Below are positions 1-14,150 of a DNA stretch of 64,000 bases, piece after piece. The translations under genes and the position numbers were made by a program. The notes below the pieces were generated by a model. The model was not told the DNA's origin, searched no databases, and worked only from the letters and a program-made list of their open reading frames with translations. Numbering within the stretch: the stretch's first letter is position 1; each line of letters opens with the position of its first letter. The DNA comes from Ricinus communis. Its lineage: Eukaryota; Streptophyta; Magnoliopsida; Malpighiales; Euphorbiaceae. The stretch covers positions 9,536,001-9,600,000 of the forward strand of contig NC_063259.1 in NCBI RefSeq assembly GCF_019578655.1, given 5' to 3'.

Positions 1-140
1 NNNNNNNNNNNNNNNNNNNNNNNNNNNNNNNNNNNNNNNNNNNNNNNNNNNNNNNNNNNNNNNNNNNNNNNNNNNNNNNNNNNNNNNNNNNNNNNNNNNN
101 NNNNNNNNNNNNNNNNNNNNNNNNNNNNNNNNNNNNNNNN
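1..140. other. Assembly gap (run of N)
   Basis: All positions are N. The first real base at 141 is already inside the 39-bp minisatellite, so the array continues to the left and its true left boundary lies outside this window. Confidence 0.99.
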
Positions 141-3100
141 TTGTTCTCTCATATTCATAAATATTACCCTTTTTTATGGGTTGTTATCTCATACTCATAA
201 ATATACCCCTCTTACGGGGTCGTTTTCTAATTTTTATAAAAATACCCCTCTTATGAGGTTGTTTCCTCATATGCATAAATATATCCATTTTACCAGGTTG
301 TTTTCTCATACTCACAAATATATCGCTGTTATGGGGTTATTTTCTAGGATTTACAAATTTATTCGTCTTGTGGGGGTGTTTACTCATATTAAAAAGTATA
401 CTAGTTTTACAGAGTTGTTTTCTCATTCTAATAAATATACCCCTGTTATTAGGTTGTTTTCTCATACTCTTAAATATTTCGCTTTTACGAGGTTACTTTC
501 TCATACTGACAAACACACCCTTGGTACGGGGTTGGTTTCTCATATTCATGAACATACTCTTTTTACGGAATTGTTATCTCATACTCATAAATATACCCCT
601 CTTATGGGGTTGTTTTCAAATATTTACAAATGCACCGCTTTTACGGGGTTGCTATCTCATACTAAAAAATATACTCCTCGTACGAGATTGGTTTCTCATA
701 TTCATAAAGATACACTTTTTACGGGTTTGTTACCTCACATTTATAAATATATCCCTCGTACGGGGTTATCCTCTCAAATTATAACCTTAGTACGGGGTTG
801 TTCTCTCAAATTTTTAAACATACCCGTACTATGAGGTTGTTTTCTCATACCCACAAATATACCCCTCTTAAGGGGTTGCTTTCTCATACTCATAATAAAT
901 ACCCTTTTTATGATGTTATTTACTCATACTCACAAATATACCATTGTTATGGGGTTTTTTTATAATAATTACTAATATACCCCTCTTATGGGGCTGTTTT
1001 ATCATATTAGAAAGTGTGCCACTTTTATAGAGCCGTTTTCTCACAATCTAAAATATACCCCAGTTACGAGATTATTTTCTCACATTCATAAATTTACCCC
1101 TTTAATGAGATTGTTTTCTCATACTTACAAATAGACCCTTTTTACAAGGTTGTTCTCTTATATTCATAAATATACCCTTATTACGAGGTTGTTTCTTCAT
1201 ATTCATAAATATACCCTTCTTACGGGGTTATTTTCTAATATTCACAAATATACCCCTTTTACGAGGTTGATTTCTCATATTAATAAATGTACACGTTTTA
1301 CGGGATTATTTTCTCATACTCACAAATTTACCCCTATCACGGGGTTGTTTTCTCATACTCATATATAAACCCCTTTTATGGAGTTGCTTTCTCATACTCG
1401 CAAATATACCGTTCTTACAGGGTTATTTTCTCATTCTCGTAAATATACCTCCTTTACGCGGTTGTTTTCTCGTACTCACAAATATACCCATTGTACATGG
1501 TTAGTTTCTCATATTTGTAAATATACCCCTTTTACGGTGTTGTTTTCACACTTTGACAAATATACCCCTATTACGGGATTGTTTTCTCATACTCACAAAT
1601 ATACCCCTCGTACGGGGCTGTTCTCTCATATTCATAAATATACCCTTATTATGAATTTATTTTCTCATACTCACAAATATAGCCCTCTTCTGGGGTTATT
1701 TTCTAATATTTACAAGTTTGCACCTCGTACCGGATTGATTTCTCATATTAAAAAGCATAAACCTTTTACGAGGTTGTTTTCTCTTACTCACAAATGTACT
1801 CCTATCACGAGGTTGTTTTCTCATACTCATACATATACCCCTTTTACGCTATTATTTTCTTAAACTCAAAAATATATCCCCCTTACGTGGTTGTTTTCTC
1901 AAACTAAAAAATATACCCCTCTTATAGGGTTATTTTCTAATATTTACAAATACATCCCTCTTACGAGGTTGTTTTCTCATACTCATAATTATACCTTTTT
2001 TACAGGGTTGTTTTCTTATACTCACAAATATACCCCTCTTACGGGGTTGATTTCTGATATTTACTAATATACCACTCTTATGGGGCAGTTTTGTCATCTT
2101 AAAAAATGTACCAGTTTTACAAGGTTGTCTCCCATTCTCATAAAATATACCCCTATTACTTGGTTGTTTTCTCATATTCATAAATATATCCCTTTTACGG
2201 GGTTGCTTTCTCACACTCACAAACATACCCTTTGTACAAGGTTGGTGTCTTATATTTATAAAGATACTCTTTTTATGGGGTTGTTATCTCATACTCATAG
2301 ATATACCCCTTTTATTTGGTTATTTTCTAATATTTACAAATGCATCCATTTTATGGAGTTGCTTTCTCCTACTCACAAATATACCCCTCGTACGAGTTTG
2401 GTTTCTCATATTCATAAAGATACCATTTTTATGAGGTTGTTATCTCATACTCAAAAATATAACCCTCGTACGGGGTTTTTCTTTTATATTCATATATATA
2501 CCTCTTTTACAGGATTGTTTTCTCACTTTCACAAATATACCCCTCATATGAGGTTGTTCTCTCGTATTTATAAAGATACCCTTATTACGAGGTTACTTTC
2601 TCATTCCCACAAACACACCCCCCATATGGGGTTGGTTTCTCATACTCACAAATCACCCCTCTTACGGGGTTGTTTTCTAATATTTAAAAATTTACCCCTC
2701 TTACTAGGTTCCTTTCTCATATTAGTAAATATACCCCTTTTACGGGGTTATTTTCTAATACTCATAAATATACCCCTCTTATGGAGTTGCTTTCTCATAC
2801 TCATATATAGACTCCTTTTACGATGTTGTTTCTCATACTCAGAAATATACCCCTCGTACGGGGTTGTTTTCTAATATTTACAACTATTACCCAACCTACA
2901 ACATTATTTTCTCATATTAACAAATATATCCCTTTTACGAGGTTGTTTTCTAATACTCATAAATATACCCCTCTTACGGGGTTGTTTCCATATATTCCTA
3001 AACATACCCTTTTTATGGGGCTGGTTTCTCATACTCACAATTATACCCCTGGTATAGGGTTGTTTTCTCTTATTCATAAATATACCATTTTTACGGAGTT

Positions 3101-6100
3101 GTTTTCTCACACAGATATACCCCTCTTTCTAGGTTGTTCTTTAATATTTACAAATATGCCACTCTTAGGGGGTTATTTTCTGATATTAAAAAATATACAA
3201 TTCGTACGGGATTATTTTCTCATATATATAAATATACCCCTTTTATGAGGTTATTTTCTCATGCTCACAAATATACCGCTATTACGGGGTTGCTTTCTAA
3301 TATTTACTAATATACCGCTCTTATGGGGCTAATTTCTCATATTAGAAATGTACCACTTTTATAGGGTTGTACTCTCATACTCAGAAATATACCCCTTTTA
3401 TGGGGTTATTGTCTCATATCCATAAATATACCCTTTTTACAAGTTTGCTTTCTTATACTAACAAATATAGCCCTCGTACGGGGTTGGTTTCTCATATTCT
3501 TAAGAATACCCCATATATGAGGTTGTTATCTCATACTCATAAATATATCCCTTTTACGGTGTTGCTTTCTCATACTCACAAATATACCCCTCGTACGGGA
3601 TAGTTTCCTAAAATTCCTAAACATACCCCTTTTATGGGGTTACTTTTTCATACTCAAAATTATACCCCTCATACGGGGTTGTTTTCCCTATATTTATGGG
3701 TTTATTTTCTCACACTCACAAATATATACCCCTTATGCGGGTTGTTGTCTCATATTCATAAATATACTCCTTTTACGAGGTTGTTTTCTCATATTCACAA
3801 ATTTTACTGGGGTTGTTCTCTCCTATTCATAAATATACCCTTATTACGAGTATGTTTTCTCTAACTCACAAATATACCCCTCTTATGTGGTTGTTTTCTA
3901 ATATTTACAAATATACCCCTCTTACGGTGTTGATTTCTCTTATTAAAAAATATACTCCTTTTACGGGGTTATTTTCTCAAACTCAAAAATATACTCCCCT
4001 TATGGGGTTATGTTGTCATACTCATTAATATACCCCTCTTGCAAGGTTGTTTTATCATACTCGTAAATATATCCCTTTTACGAGGTTGTTTTCTCATATT
4101 TACTAATATACCCCTCTTACGGGATTTTTTTCTCATATTAAAAAATGTATCAGTTTTAGAGGGTTGTTTTCTCATTCTCACAAATATACCCCATTACTTA
4201 GTTGTTTTCTCATATTCATAAATATATCCCTTTGACGGGGTTGCTTTCTCAGACTCACAAACACACCCCTTGTACGAGGTTGGTTTCTCATATTCATAAA
4301 GATACTCTTTTGACAGGGTTGTTTTCTCATACTCACAAATATACCCCTCAGACGAGGCTAGTTTCTCATATTCATAAAGATACTCATTTTATGGGGTTGT
4401 TTTCTTATACTCACAAATATACCCCTTGTACGAGGTTGTTTTCTCATATTCATAAATATACCCCTTTTACGGCGTTGTTTTCTCGCTCTCATAAATATAC
4501 CCCTCGTATGGGGTTGTTCTCTTATATTCATAAACATACCCTTATTAAGAGGTTGCTTTCTCATACTCACAAATATACCCCTCTTACGGGGTTGTTTTCT
4601 AATATTGACAAATATACTCCTCTTACGGGGTTGTTTTCTAATATTAAAATACATACACCTTTTATTGGATTATTTTCTCATACTCACAAAATCTACCCAT
4701 CTCACAATGTTGTTTTCTCATACCCATACATATGCCCCTTGTGTGGGATTGTTATCTCATACACAAAAAAACCCTCCTTTCGGGATTGTTGTTTAATATT
4801 TACAAATATACCCCTCTTATAGGGTTGTTTTCTCATACTCGTAAATATACAACTTTTACAAGGTTGTTTTCTCATACTCATAAATATACAACTTTTACAA
4901 GGTTGTTTTCTTATACTCATAAATATACAGTTGTTACGGGGCTATTGCCTAATATTTACTAACATAGCCCTCTTACGAGGCTGTTTTCTTATATTAAAAG
5001 ATGTACCACTTTTACATGGTTGTTTTCTCATTCTTATTAATATACTCCTGTTATAGGTTGTCTTCTCATATTCATAAATATATTTCTTTTACGGGGTTGC
5101 TTTCTCACATTCATAAATACAACAGTTATATGGGGTTGTTTCCACATATTAACAAATATACCCTTTTTACGCGGTTGTTTTTCCATACTTTTAAATATAC
5201 CCCTCTTATAAGATTGTTTTTTAATATTTACAAATATACTCCTTTTCCAGAGTTGCTTTCTCATACTCACAATTATACCCCTCGTACGGGGTTGTTTTCT
5301 CTTATTCATAAATGTACCATTTTTACGAGGTCATTATCTCACACTCACAAACATAATCCTCTTACGGGATTTTTTTTTTAAATTTACAAATATACCTCTC
5401 TTACGGAGTTATTTTCTCAAATTAAAAAATAAACCCCTTTTACGAGGTTGTTTTATACTATTTACAAATGTGCCCCTTTTACCGAGTTGCTTTCTCATAC
5501 TCACAAATATACCCCTCGTACGAGGTTAGTTTCTCATATTCATGAAGATACCCTTTTTACGAGGTTGTTTTCTAATACTCATAACTATACCCTTCGTACG
5601 GGATTGTTTTCTCAAATTCGTAAATATACCTCCTCTTATGGTGTTTTTTCTCACTCTCACAAATATACCCCTCGTACGGGGTTGTTCTCTCATATTTATA
5701 AATATACCCTTATTACGAGGTTGTTTTCTCATACTCATAAATATACAACTTTTACGAGGTTATTTTCTCACACTCGTAAATATACAACTTTTACGAGGTT
5801 GTTTTCTCATACTCATAAATATACTGTTGTTATGGGGTTGTTGCCTAATATTTACTAACATAGCCCTCTTACGAGGCTATTTTCTTATATTAAAAGATGT
5901 ACCACTTTTACATGGTTGTTTTCTCATTCTTATTAATATACCCTTGTTATAGGGTTGTTTTCTCATATTCATAAATATAGTTCTTTTACGGGGTTGCTAT
6001 CTCACACTCACAAATACACCACTTGTACGCGGTTGTTTTCCCATACTCATAAATATACCCCTCTTACAAGGTTGTTTTCTAATATTTACAAATGTACTCC

Positions 6101-9100
6101 TTTTTCGGAGTTGCTTTCTTATACTCACAATTATACCCCTCGCACGGGGTTATTTTCTCTTATTCATAAATGTACCATTTTTATGAGGTCGTTATCTCAC
6201 ACTCATAAACATAACCCTCTTACGGGGTTTTTTTTAATATTTACAAATATACCCCTCTTACAAAGTTGTTTCCTCAAATTAAAAAATAAACCCCTTTTAC
6301 AAGGTTGTTTTATACTATTTACAAATATACCCCTTTTATCGAGTTGCTTTCTCACACTCACAAATATACCCCTTGTACGAGGTTAGTTTCTCCTATTCAT
6401 AAAGATACCCTTTTTATGAGGTTGTTTTCTCATACTCACAAATATACCCGTCGTACGGGGTTATTTTCTCATATTCATAAATATACCCCTCTTACGGTGT
6501 TATTTTCTCACTCTCACAAAATACCCCTCGTACGGGGTTGTTCTCTTATATTTATAAATATACCCTTATTACGAGGTTGCTTTCTCATATTCACAAATAT
6601 ACCCCTCTTATAGGGTTGTTTTCTAACATTTACAAATATATCACACTTACGGGGTTGTTTTCTAATATTAAAATACATACACCTTTTACTAGATTGTTTT
6701 CTCATAGTCTCAAAATCTACCCTTCTCACTTTGTTTTTTCTCATATTTATACATATACCCCTTGTACGGGGTTGTTTTCTCATACAAAAAATATACCCTC
6801 CTTATGGGGTTTTTGTTTACTATTTATAAATACACCCCTCTTACAGTGTTGTTCTCTCATACTCGTAAACATACCCCTTCTACGAGGTTGTTTTCTTATA
6901 CTCATAAATATACCGCTGTTACGAGGTTGTTTTCTAATATTTACTAATATAGCCCTCTGACGAGGCTGTTTACTTATATTAAAAGATGTACCATTTTTAT
7001 AGGGTTATTTTCTCATTCTTATAAATATACCCCTATTATAGGATTCTTTTCTCATATTCATAAATATATTTCTTTTACGGGGTTGCTTTCTCACATTCAC
7101 AAACACACCCCTTGTACGGGGTTGTTCTGTCATATTTATAAATATACCCTTATTAAGAGGTTGGTTTCTCATACTCACAAATATACCCCTCTTATGGGGT
7201 TGTCTTCTATTAGTTACAAACATACCTCTCTTACGAGGTTGTTTTCTAATATTAAAATAATACACCTTTTACTAGATTGTTTTCTCATACTCACAAAATC
7301 TATCCATCTCATGTTTTTGTTTTCTCATACTCATACATATACCCATTATACGGGGTTGTTTTCTCATACATAAAAATATACCCTCCTTTCGGGATTGTTG
7401 TTTAATATTTACAAATATACCCCTCTTACAGGGTTGTTTTCTCATACTCATAAATATCCCCCCTTTACAAGGTTGTTTTCTCATACTTACAAATATATCG
7501 GTGTTACGGGATTGTTTCCTAATATTTACTAATATAGCCCTTTTACGAGCCTGTTTTCTTATATTAAAAGCTTTACTACTTTTACAGGATTGTTTTCACA
7601 TTCTTGTAAATATACCACTATTATAGGGTTGTTTTCTCATATTCATAAATATTTTTTTTATAGGGTTGCTTTCCCAAACTCACAAACACACTCCTTGTCC
7701 GGGGTTATTTTCATATATTAACAAATATACCCCTCTTACAGTGTGGTTTTCTAATATTTACTAATATACTCATTTTCCAGGATTGCTTTCTCATACTCAC
7801 AATTATACTCCTCGAACGGGGTTGTTTTCTCTTATTTATAAATATACCATTTTTACGGAGTCATTTTTCACACTCATAAACATAGCCCTCTTACGGGGTT
7901 ATTTTCTCAAATTAAACATTATACCCCTTTTATGCGGTTGTTTTATTATACTCATGTATATATCCTTCTTATGGGGTTGTTTTCTCATATACATAAATAT
8001 ACACTTCTTACGATGTTGTATTCTCATACTCACGAATATACTGCTGTTACGACATTATTTTCTAATATTTACTAATATACCCCTCTTACGGAGCTGTTTT
8101 CTCATATTAAAAAATGTACCAATTTTACAGTGTTGTTTTCTCATTCTCATAAATATACCCCTATTATAGGATTGTTCTCTCACATTAATAAATATATCCA
8201 TTTTATGGGGTTGTTTTCTCATACTCACAAATATACAACTCGTACGGTGTTATTCTCTTATATTCATAAATATAGCCTTATTATAAGGTTGTTTCTCATA
8301 CTCACTAATATACCCCTCTTATGGGTTTGTTTTCTAATATTTACAAATATACACCTCGTACCAGTTGATTTCTCATATTAAAAAGCATACGCCTTTTACG
8401 GGGTTGTTTTCTCTTATTCACAAATGTACCCCTATCACGGAGTTATTTTCTCATAGTCATACATATACCCCTTTTATGGGGTTGTTTTCTCATACTAAAA
8501 AATATATCCCTCTTACGTGGTTATTTTCTCATACTCATAAATATACCTCTTTTACGGGGTTGTTTTCTTAATCACATAAATATATCCCTCTTTATGGGAT
8601 TCTGTTTTCATATTCATAAATATACCCCTTTTAAGGGTTTATTTTCTCATACTCACAAAAATAACCCTCGTACGGGATTATTTTCTCATATTCATAAATA
8701 TATCCCATTTACGAAGTTTATTTGTCATACTCACAAATATACCGTTGTTACTAATATATCCTTCTTACGGGGTTGTTTTCTCATATTAAAAAATATACCA
8801 GTTTTACAGCGTTGTTTTCTCATTCTCATAAATATACCTCTATTACTTGATTGTTTTCTCATATTCATAAATATATTCCTTTGATGGGGTTGCTTTCTCA
8901 TACTCATAAACACACCCCTTCTACGGGGTTGGTTTTTCATATTCATAAAGATACTCTTTTTACGGGGTTGTTATCTCATGCTAAAAAATATACCCCTCTT
9001 ATGGGATTATTTTCCAATATTTAGAAATGTACCCCTTTTATGGAGGTTCTTTCTCCTACTCACAAATATACCCCTCGTACGAGGTTGGTTTCTCAAATTC

Positions 9101-9226
9101 ATAAAGATACCCTTTTTATAAGGTTGTTATCTCCTACTTACAAATATAACCCTTGTACGGGATTATTTTCTCATATTCATAAATATACCTCTTTTACTAG
9201 GTTATTTTCTCATATGTGGTTGTTTC

Positions 9227-10135
9227 TCACTTTCACAAATATACCCCTTATACGGGTTGTTCTCTCATATTTATAAATATACACTTATAAACGAGGTTGC
9301 TTTCTCATTCTCACAAACACACCCCTCGTACATGGTTGGTTTCTCATATTCTTAAAGATAACCTTTTTAAGGGGTTATTATCTCATATTCACAAATACAC
9401 CCCTCTTATGGGGTTGTTTTCTAATATTTAAAAATATACTCCTCTTACTAGGTTCCTTTCTCATATTAATAAATATACCCTTTTTACGGGGTTATTTTCT
9501 GATACTTACAAATATACCCCTCTTAGGGGGTTGCTCTCTCATACTCATATATAGACCCTTTTACGATGTTGTTTTCTCATACACCGAAATATACCCCTCA
9601 TACGGGGTTTTTTCTAATATTTACAACTATACCCCTCCGATAGTGTTGTTTTCTCATGGTAACAAATAGACCCCTTTTACGAGGTTGCTTTCTCATATTT
9701 ATAAATATACCCTTGTAACGGGATTATTTCCTTGTATTCCTAAACATACCCTTTTTATGGGGTTGCTTTCTCATACTCACAATTATACCCCCCCGTATGG
9801 GGTTGTTTCCGCTTATTCATAAATGTACCATTTTTACGGAGTTATTTTCTCAAACTCACAAATATACCCCTCTTTCTAGGTTGTTCTCTAATATTTACAA
9901 ATATGCCCCTCTTAGGGGGTCGTTTTTTGATATTAGAAAATACACACATTTTACGGGGTTGTTTTCTCATACTCACTAAAATATTTCTTTCACGGGGTTG
10001 TTTTCTCAAACTCATCAATATACCCCTTGTACGAGGTTATTTTCTCATGCTCATAAATATACTGCTGTTACGGGGTTGTTTTCTAATATTTACTAATATA
10101 CCGCTCTTACGGGGATGTTTCTCATATTAAAAATG
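9227..10135 (+). repeat. Long higher-order block of the forward array, copy 1
   Basis: About 0.9 kb, or 23 monomers, whose order of variant monomers matches 13,274-14,150. Shared diagnostic points are TTTCTCACTTTCAC (about 9,225), a monomer with ATATATAGA (about 9,550) and a monomer with CTCATGGTAACAA (about 9,652). The offset to the second copy is about 4,050 bp. A more diverged relative begins near 2,520. Confidence 0.75.
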
Positions 10136-13100
10136 TACCATTTTTTCAGGTTTGTTTTCTCATACTCAGAAATATACCCCTTTTATGGGGTTGTTTTCTC
10201 ATATTTATAACTATACCCTTTTTACAGGTTTGCTTTCTCATACTCATAAACACAACCCTCGTATGGGGTTGGTTTCTCATATTCTTAAAGATACCCTATT
10301 TACAGGGTTGTTATCTCATACTTATAAATATATCCCTCTTACGGGGTTGTTTTCTAATATTTACAAATATACCTCTTTTACGATGTTGCTTTCTCATTCT
10401 CACAAATATATCCCTCGTATAGGGTTGTTCTCTCATACTCATAAATATACTCCTTTTACGGGTTTGTTTCTCACACTCACAAATATACCCCTCGTACGGG
10501 GTTGTTCTTTCATATTCATAAATATACTCCATTTATGAGGTTGTTTTCTCATACTCACAATTATACCTCTCGTACAGGATTGTTCTCTCATATTATAAAT
10601 ATACCCTTATTACGAGGTTGTTTTCTCATATTCACAAATATACCCCCTCTTACGGGGTTGTTTTCTAATATTTATAAATATACCCCTCTTATGGTATTGA
10701 TTTCTCATAGTAGAAAATATACTCCTTTTATGGCGTTGTTTTCTTATACTAAAATTTATACCCCTATCATGGCGTTGTTTTCTCATACTAAAAAATATAT
10801 CGTCCTTACGGGGTTGGTTGTCATACTCACAAATATACCCCTCTTACAGGGTTATTTTCTCATACTTGCAAACATATCCCTTTACGAGGTTGTTTTCTCA
10901 TACTAACAAATATATTACTGTTACGGGTTATTTTCTAATATTTGCTAATATACCCCTCTTATAGGGCTATTTTCTCATATTAAAAAATGTACTAGTTTTA
11001 CAGGGTTCTTTTCTCATACTCATAAATATACCTAGGTTACAGGGTTGTTTTCTAATATTCATAAATATATTGCTTTTACGGGGTTGCTTTCTAATACTTA
11101 CAAACAAAACCCTTATACGGGATCGGTTCTCATATTTATGAAGATACCCTTTTACGAGGTTGTTATCTCATACTCACAAATATACCCATCTTACGGGGTT
11201 ATTTTCTAATATTTACAAATATACTCCTTTTACGGGGTTGATTTCTCATACTCACAAATACACCTCTCGTACAGGGTTGTTTCTACATATTCATAAATAT
11301 ACCTCTTTTACGGGGTTGGTTTCTAACTCTCACAAATATACCCCTCGTATGGGGTTGATCTCTCATATTCATAAATATACCCTTATTACGAGGTTGCTTT
11401 CTTCTACTCATAAATATTCCCCTCTTACGTGATTATTTTCTCAAACTCACAAATATACCCCTCTTCAAGGGTTGTTTTTTATCATTTATAAATATATCCC
11501 TCTTATGGAGTTGTTTTCTAATATTAAAATATATACACCTTTTACTGGAATGTTTTCTCATACTCGCAAAATCTACCCTTCTCACGGTGTTGTTTTCTCA
11601 TACTCATATATATACCCCTTGTACGGGGTTGTTTTCTCATACATAAAAATATACCCTCCTTCTCAAATTGTTGTTTAATATTTACAAATATACCCCTCTT
11701 ACATGGTTGTTTTCTCATACTCGTAAACATACCCCTTTTACGAGGTTGTTTTCTCATACTCACAAATATACCGCTGTTACGGGGTTATTTTCTAATTTTT
11801 TCTAATATAGCCGTCTTATAAGGATCTTTTGTCATATTAAAAGATGTATCACTTTTATAGGGTTGTTTTCTCATTCTTATAAATATACCCCTATTATAGG
11901 GTTCTTTTCCTATATTCATAAATATATTTCTTTTACGGGATTGCTTTCTCACACTCAAAAACACACCCTTTGTACGGCGTTATTTTCACATATTAACAAA
12001 TATACCCCTCTTACAGTGTTATTTTTTAATATTTACTAATATACTCATTTTTCGGGGTTGGTTTCTCATACTCACAATTATACCCCTTGTACGGGGTTGT
12101 TTTCTATTATTTATAAATATACCATTTTAATGGGGTCGTTTTCTCAGACTCACAAATATAGCCCTCTTACGGGGCTGTTTTCTCAGACTAATAAATATAC
12201 CCCCTTTACGGGGCTGCTTTCTCATATTAAAAAATATACCCCTTTTACGAGGTTGCTTTCTCAAACTGACAAATATACCCCTCGTACGAGATTGTGTTCT
12301 CATACTCATAAATGTACCCCTTTTACAAGGTTGCTTTATAATACTCATAAATATACCCTTATTATGGTATTATTTTCTCATACTGAGAAATATAACCCAT
12401 CTATGAGGTTGTTTTCTCATACTCACAAATATACCCCTCTTACGAGGTTGTTTTCTCATATTCATAAATATACCTTTTCTTACGGGGTTGTTTTCTCATA
12501 CTCAGAAATATACCCCTCGTACGGGGTTGTTCTCTCATATTTATAAATATACCCTTATTATAATGTTGTTTCAATGCGCACAAATATACCCCTCTCACGG
12601 GTTTGTTTTCTAATATCTACAAATATACACCTCGTACCGGGTTGATTCTTCATATTAAAAAGCATACACCTTTTACGGGGTTGATTTTTCATATTAAAAA
12701 GCATACACCTTTCACGAGGTTGTTTTCTCTTACTCACAAATGTATCCCTATCACGGGCTAGTTTTCTCATAGTCATACATATACCCCTTTTATGGGATTG
12801 TTTTCTCATACTCAAAAATATATTCCTCTTACGTGGTTATTTTCTTATACTCATAAACATACCCCATTTACGAGGTTGTTTTCTTATACTCACAAATATA
12901 CCCCTCTTACGAGGTTGTTTTTTCATATTCATAAATGTACCGCTTTTACAGGATTATTTTCTCATACTCATAAATATAATCCTTGTACGGGATTGTTTTC
13001 TCATATTCATAAATATATCCCATTTACCAGGTTATTTTCTCATACACATAAATATACCGCTATTACGGGGTTGTTTTCTCATTCTCATAAATATACCCCT

Positions 13101-13273
13101 ATTACTTGGTTGTTTTCTCATAGTCATAAATATATCTCTTTGACGGGGTTGCTTTCTCATATTCATAAAAAATACTTTTTTTACAAGATTGTTATCTCTA
13201 CTCACAAATATAACCCTCGTACGGAAATTTTTTTCTCATATTCATAAATATATCCTTTTTTTCGTGGTTGTTT

Positions 13274-14150
13274 CTCACTTTCACAAATATACCACTCGTA
13301 CGGGGTTGTTCTCTTATATTTATAAATATACACTTATTACGAGGTTGCTTTCTCATTCTCACAAACACACCCCTCGTATGGGGTTGCTTTATCATATTCT
13401 TAAAGATAACCTTTTTAAGGGGTCTGTTATCTCATACTCACAAATACACCCCTCTTACAGGGTTGTTTTCTAATATTTAAAAATATAACCATCTTACTGG
13501 GTTCCTTTCTCATATTAATAAATATACCTCTTTTACGGGGTCATTTTTTGATAATCACAAGTATACTCCTCTTAGGGAGTTACTCTCTCATACTCATATA
13601 TAGATCCTTTTTACGATGTTGATTTCTCATACTAAAAAATATGCCCCTCGTATGGGGTTATTTTCTAATATTTACAACTCTAGCCCTCCGACAGTGTTAT
13701 TTTCTCATGGTAACAAGTATATCCCTTTTACAAGGATATTTTCTCATACTTATAAATATACCCCTCTTACGGGATTGTTTCCTCATATTCCTAAACATAC
13801 CCTTTTTATGGGGTTGTTTTCTCATACTCATAATTATATCCCTCATATAAGGTTGTTTTCTCTTATTTGTAAATATACCCTTTTTACGGAGTTGTTTTCT
13901 CACACTCACAAATATACCCCTATTTCTAGGTTTTTCTCTAATATTTATAAATATACCGCTCTTAGGGGGTTGTTTTTTTATATTAAAATATATACACATT
14001 TTACGGGGTTGTTTTCTCACACTTATTAAAATATTACTTTCACGGGTTTGTTTTCTCAAACTCATAAATATATCCCTTTTACGAGGTTATTTTCTCATGC
14101 TCACAAATATACTGTTATTATGGGGTTGTTTCTCATATTAAAAATGTACT
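13274..14150 (+). repeat. Long higher-order block of the forward array, copy 2, cut by the retroelement
   Basis: The monomer order matches 9,227-10,135. Diagnostic points are TCACTTTCAC near 13,274 and CTCATGGTAACAA near 13,704. The match runs to the retroelement junction at about 14,150, where array sequence ending AAAATGTACT meets retroelement gag. Relative to copy 1, roughly one monomer is missing just before the junction. Confidence 0.75.

Larger units (their letters stand above)
141..14150 (+). repeat. 39-bp minisatellite array, forward orientation, left block
   Basis: An uninterrupted head-to-tail array of about 360 diverged copies of a 39-bp unit. The unit reads TTGTTTTCTCATACTCAC, then AAATATA, then a CCCC-N6-GGGG core (often CCCCTCTTACGGGG), and restarts. 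The period is seen by spacing successive TTTTCTCATA or GGGGTTGTTTTCT motifs, and in translation as a 13-residue cycle such as GLFSHTHKYTPFT. Monomer variants include one with CATATTAAAAAATGTACC, one with AATATTTACTAATATA and one with CACAAACACACCCC, and they recur in similar order. All long open frames here, on both strands, come from the 13-codon period. No start context, codon bias or conserved domain suggests a gene. I know no named satellite family with this unit. Confidence 0.96.

Noticed and set aside
181..834. A 217-codon open frame, and dozens like it across both arrays
   Set aside because: They translate into 13-residue repeats set by the 39-bp unit, exist in several frames and on both strands, and break wherever an indel shifts a monomer. 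There is no domain or conserved start.
1930..2226. Lys/Arg-rich antisense frames that look like small basic proteins
   Set aside because: The same 13-codon artefact read on the other strand. The composition follows from the complement of TTTTCTCATA and CCCC...GGGG.
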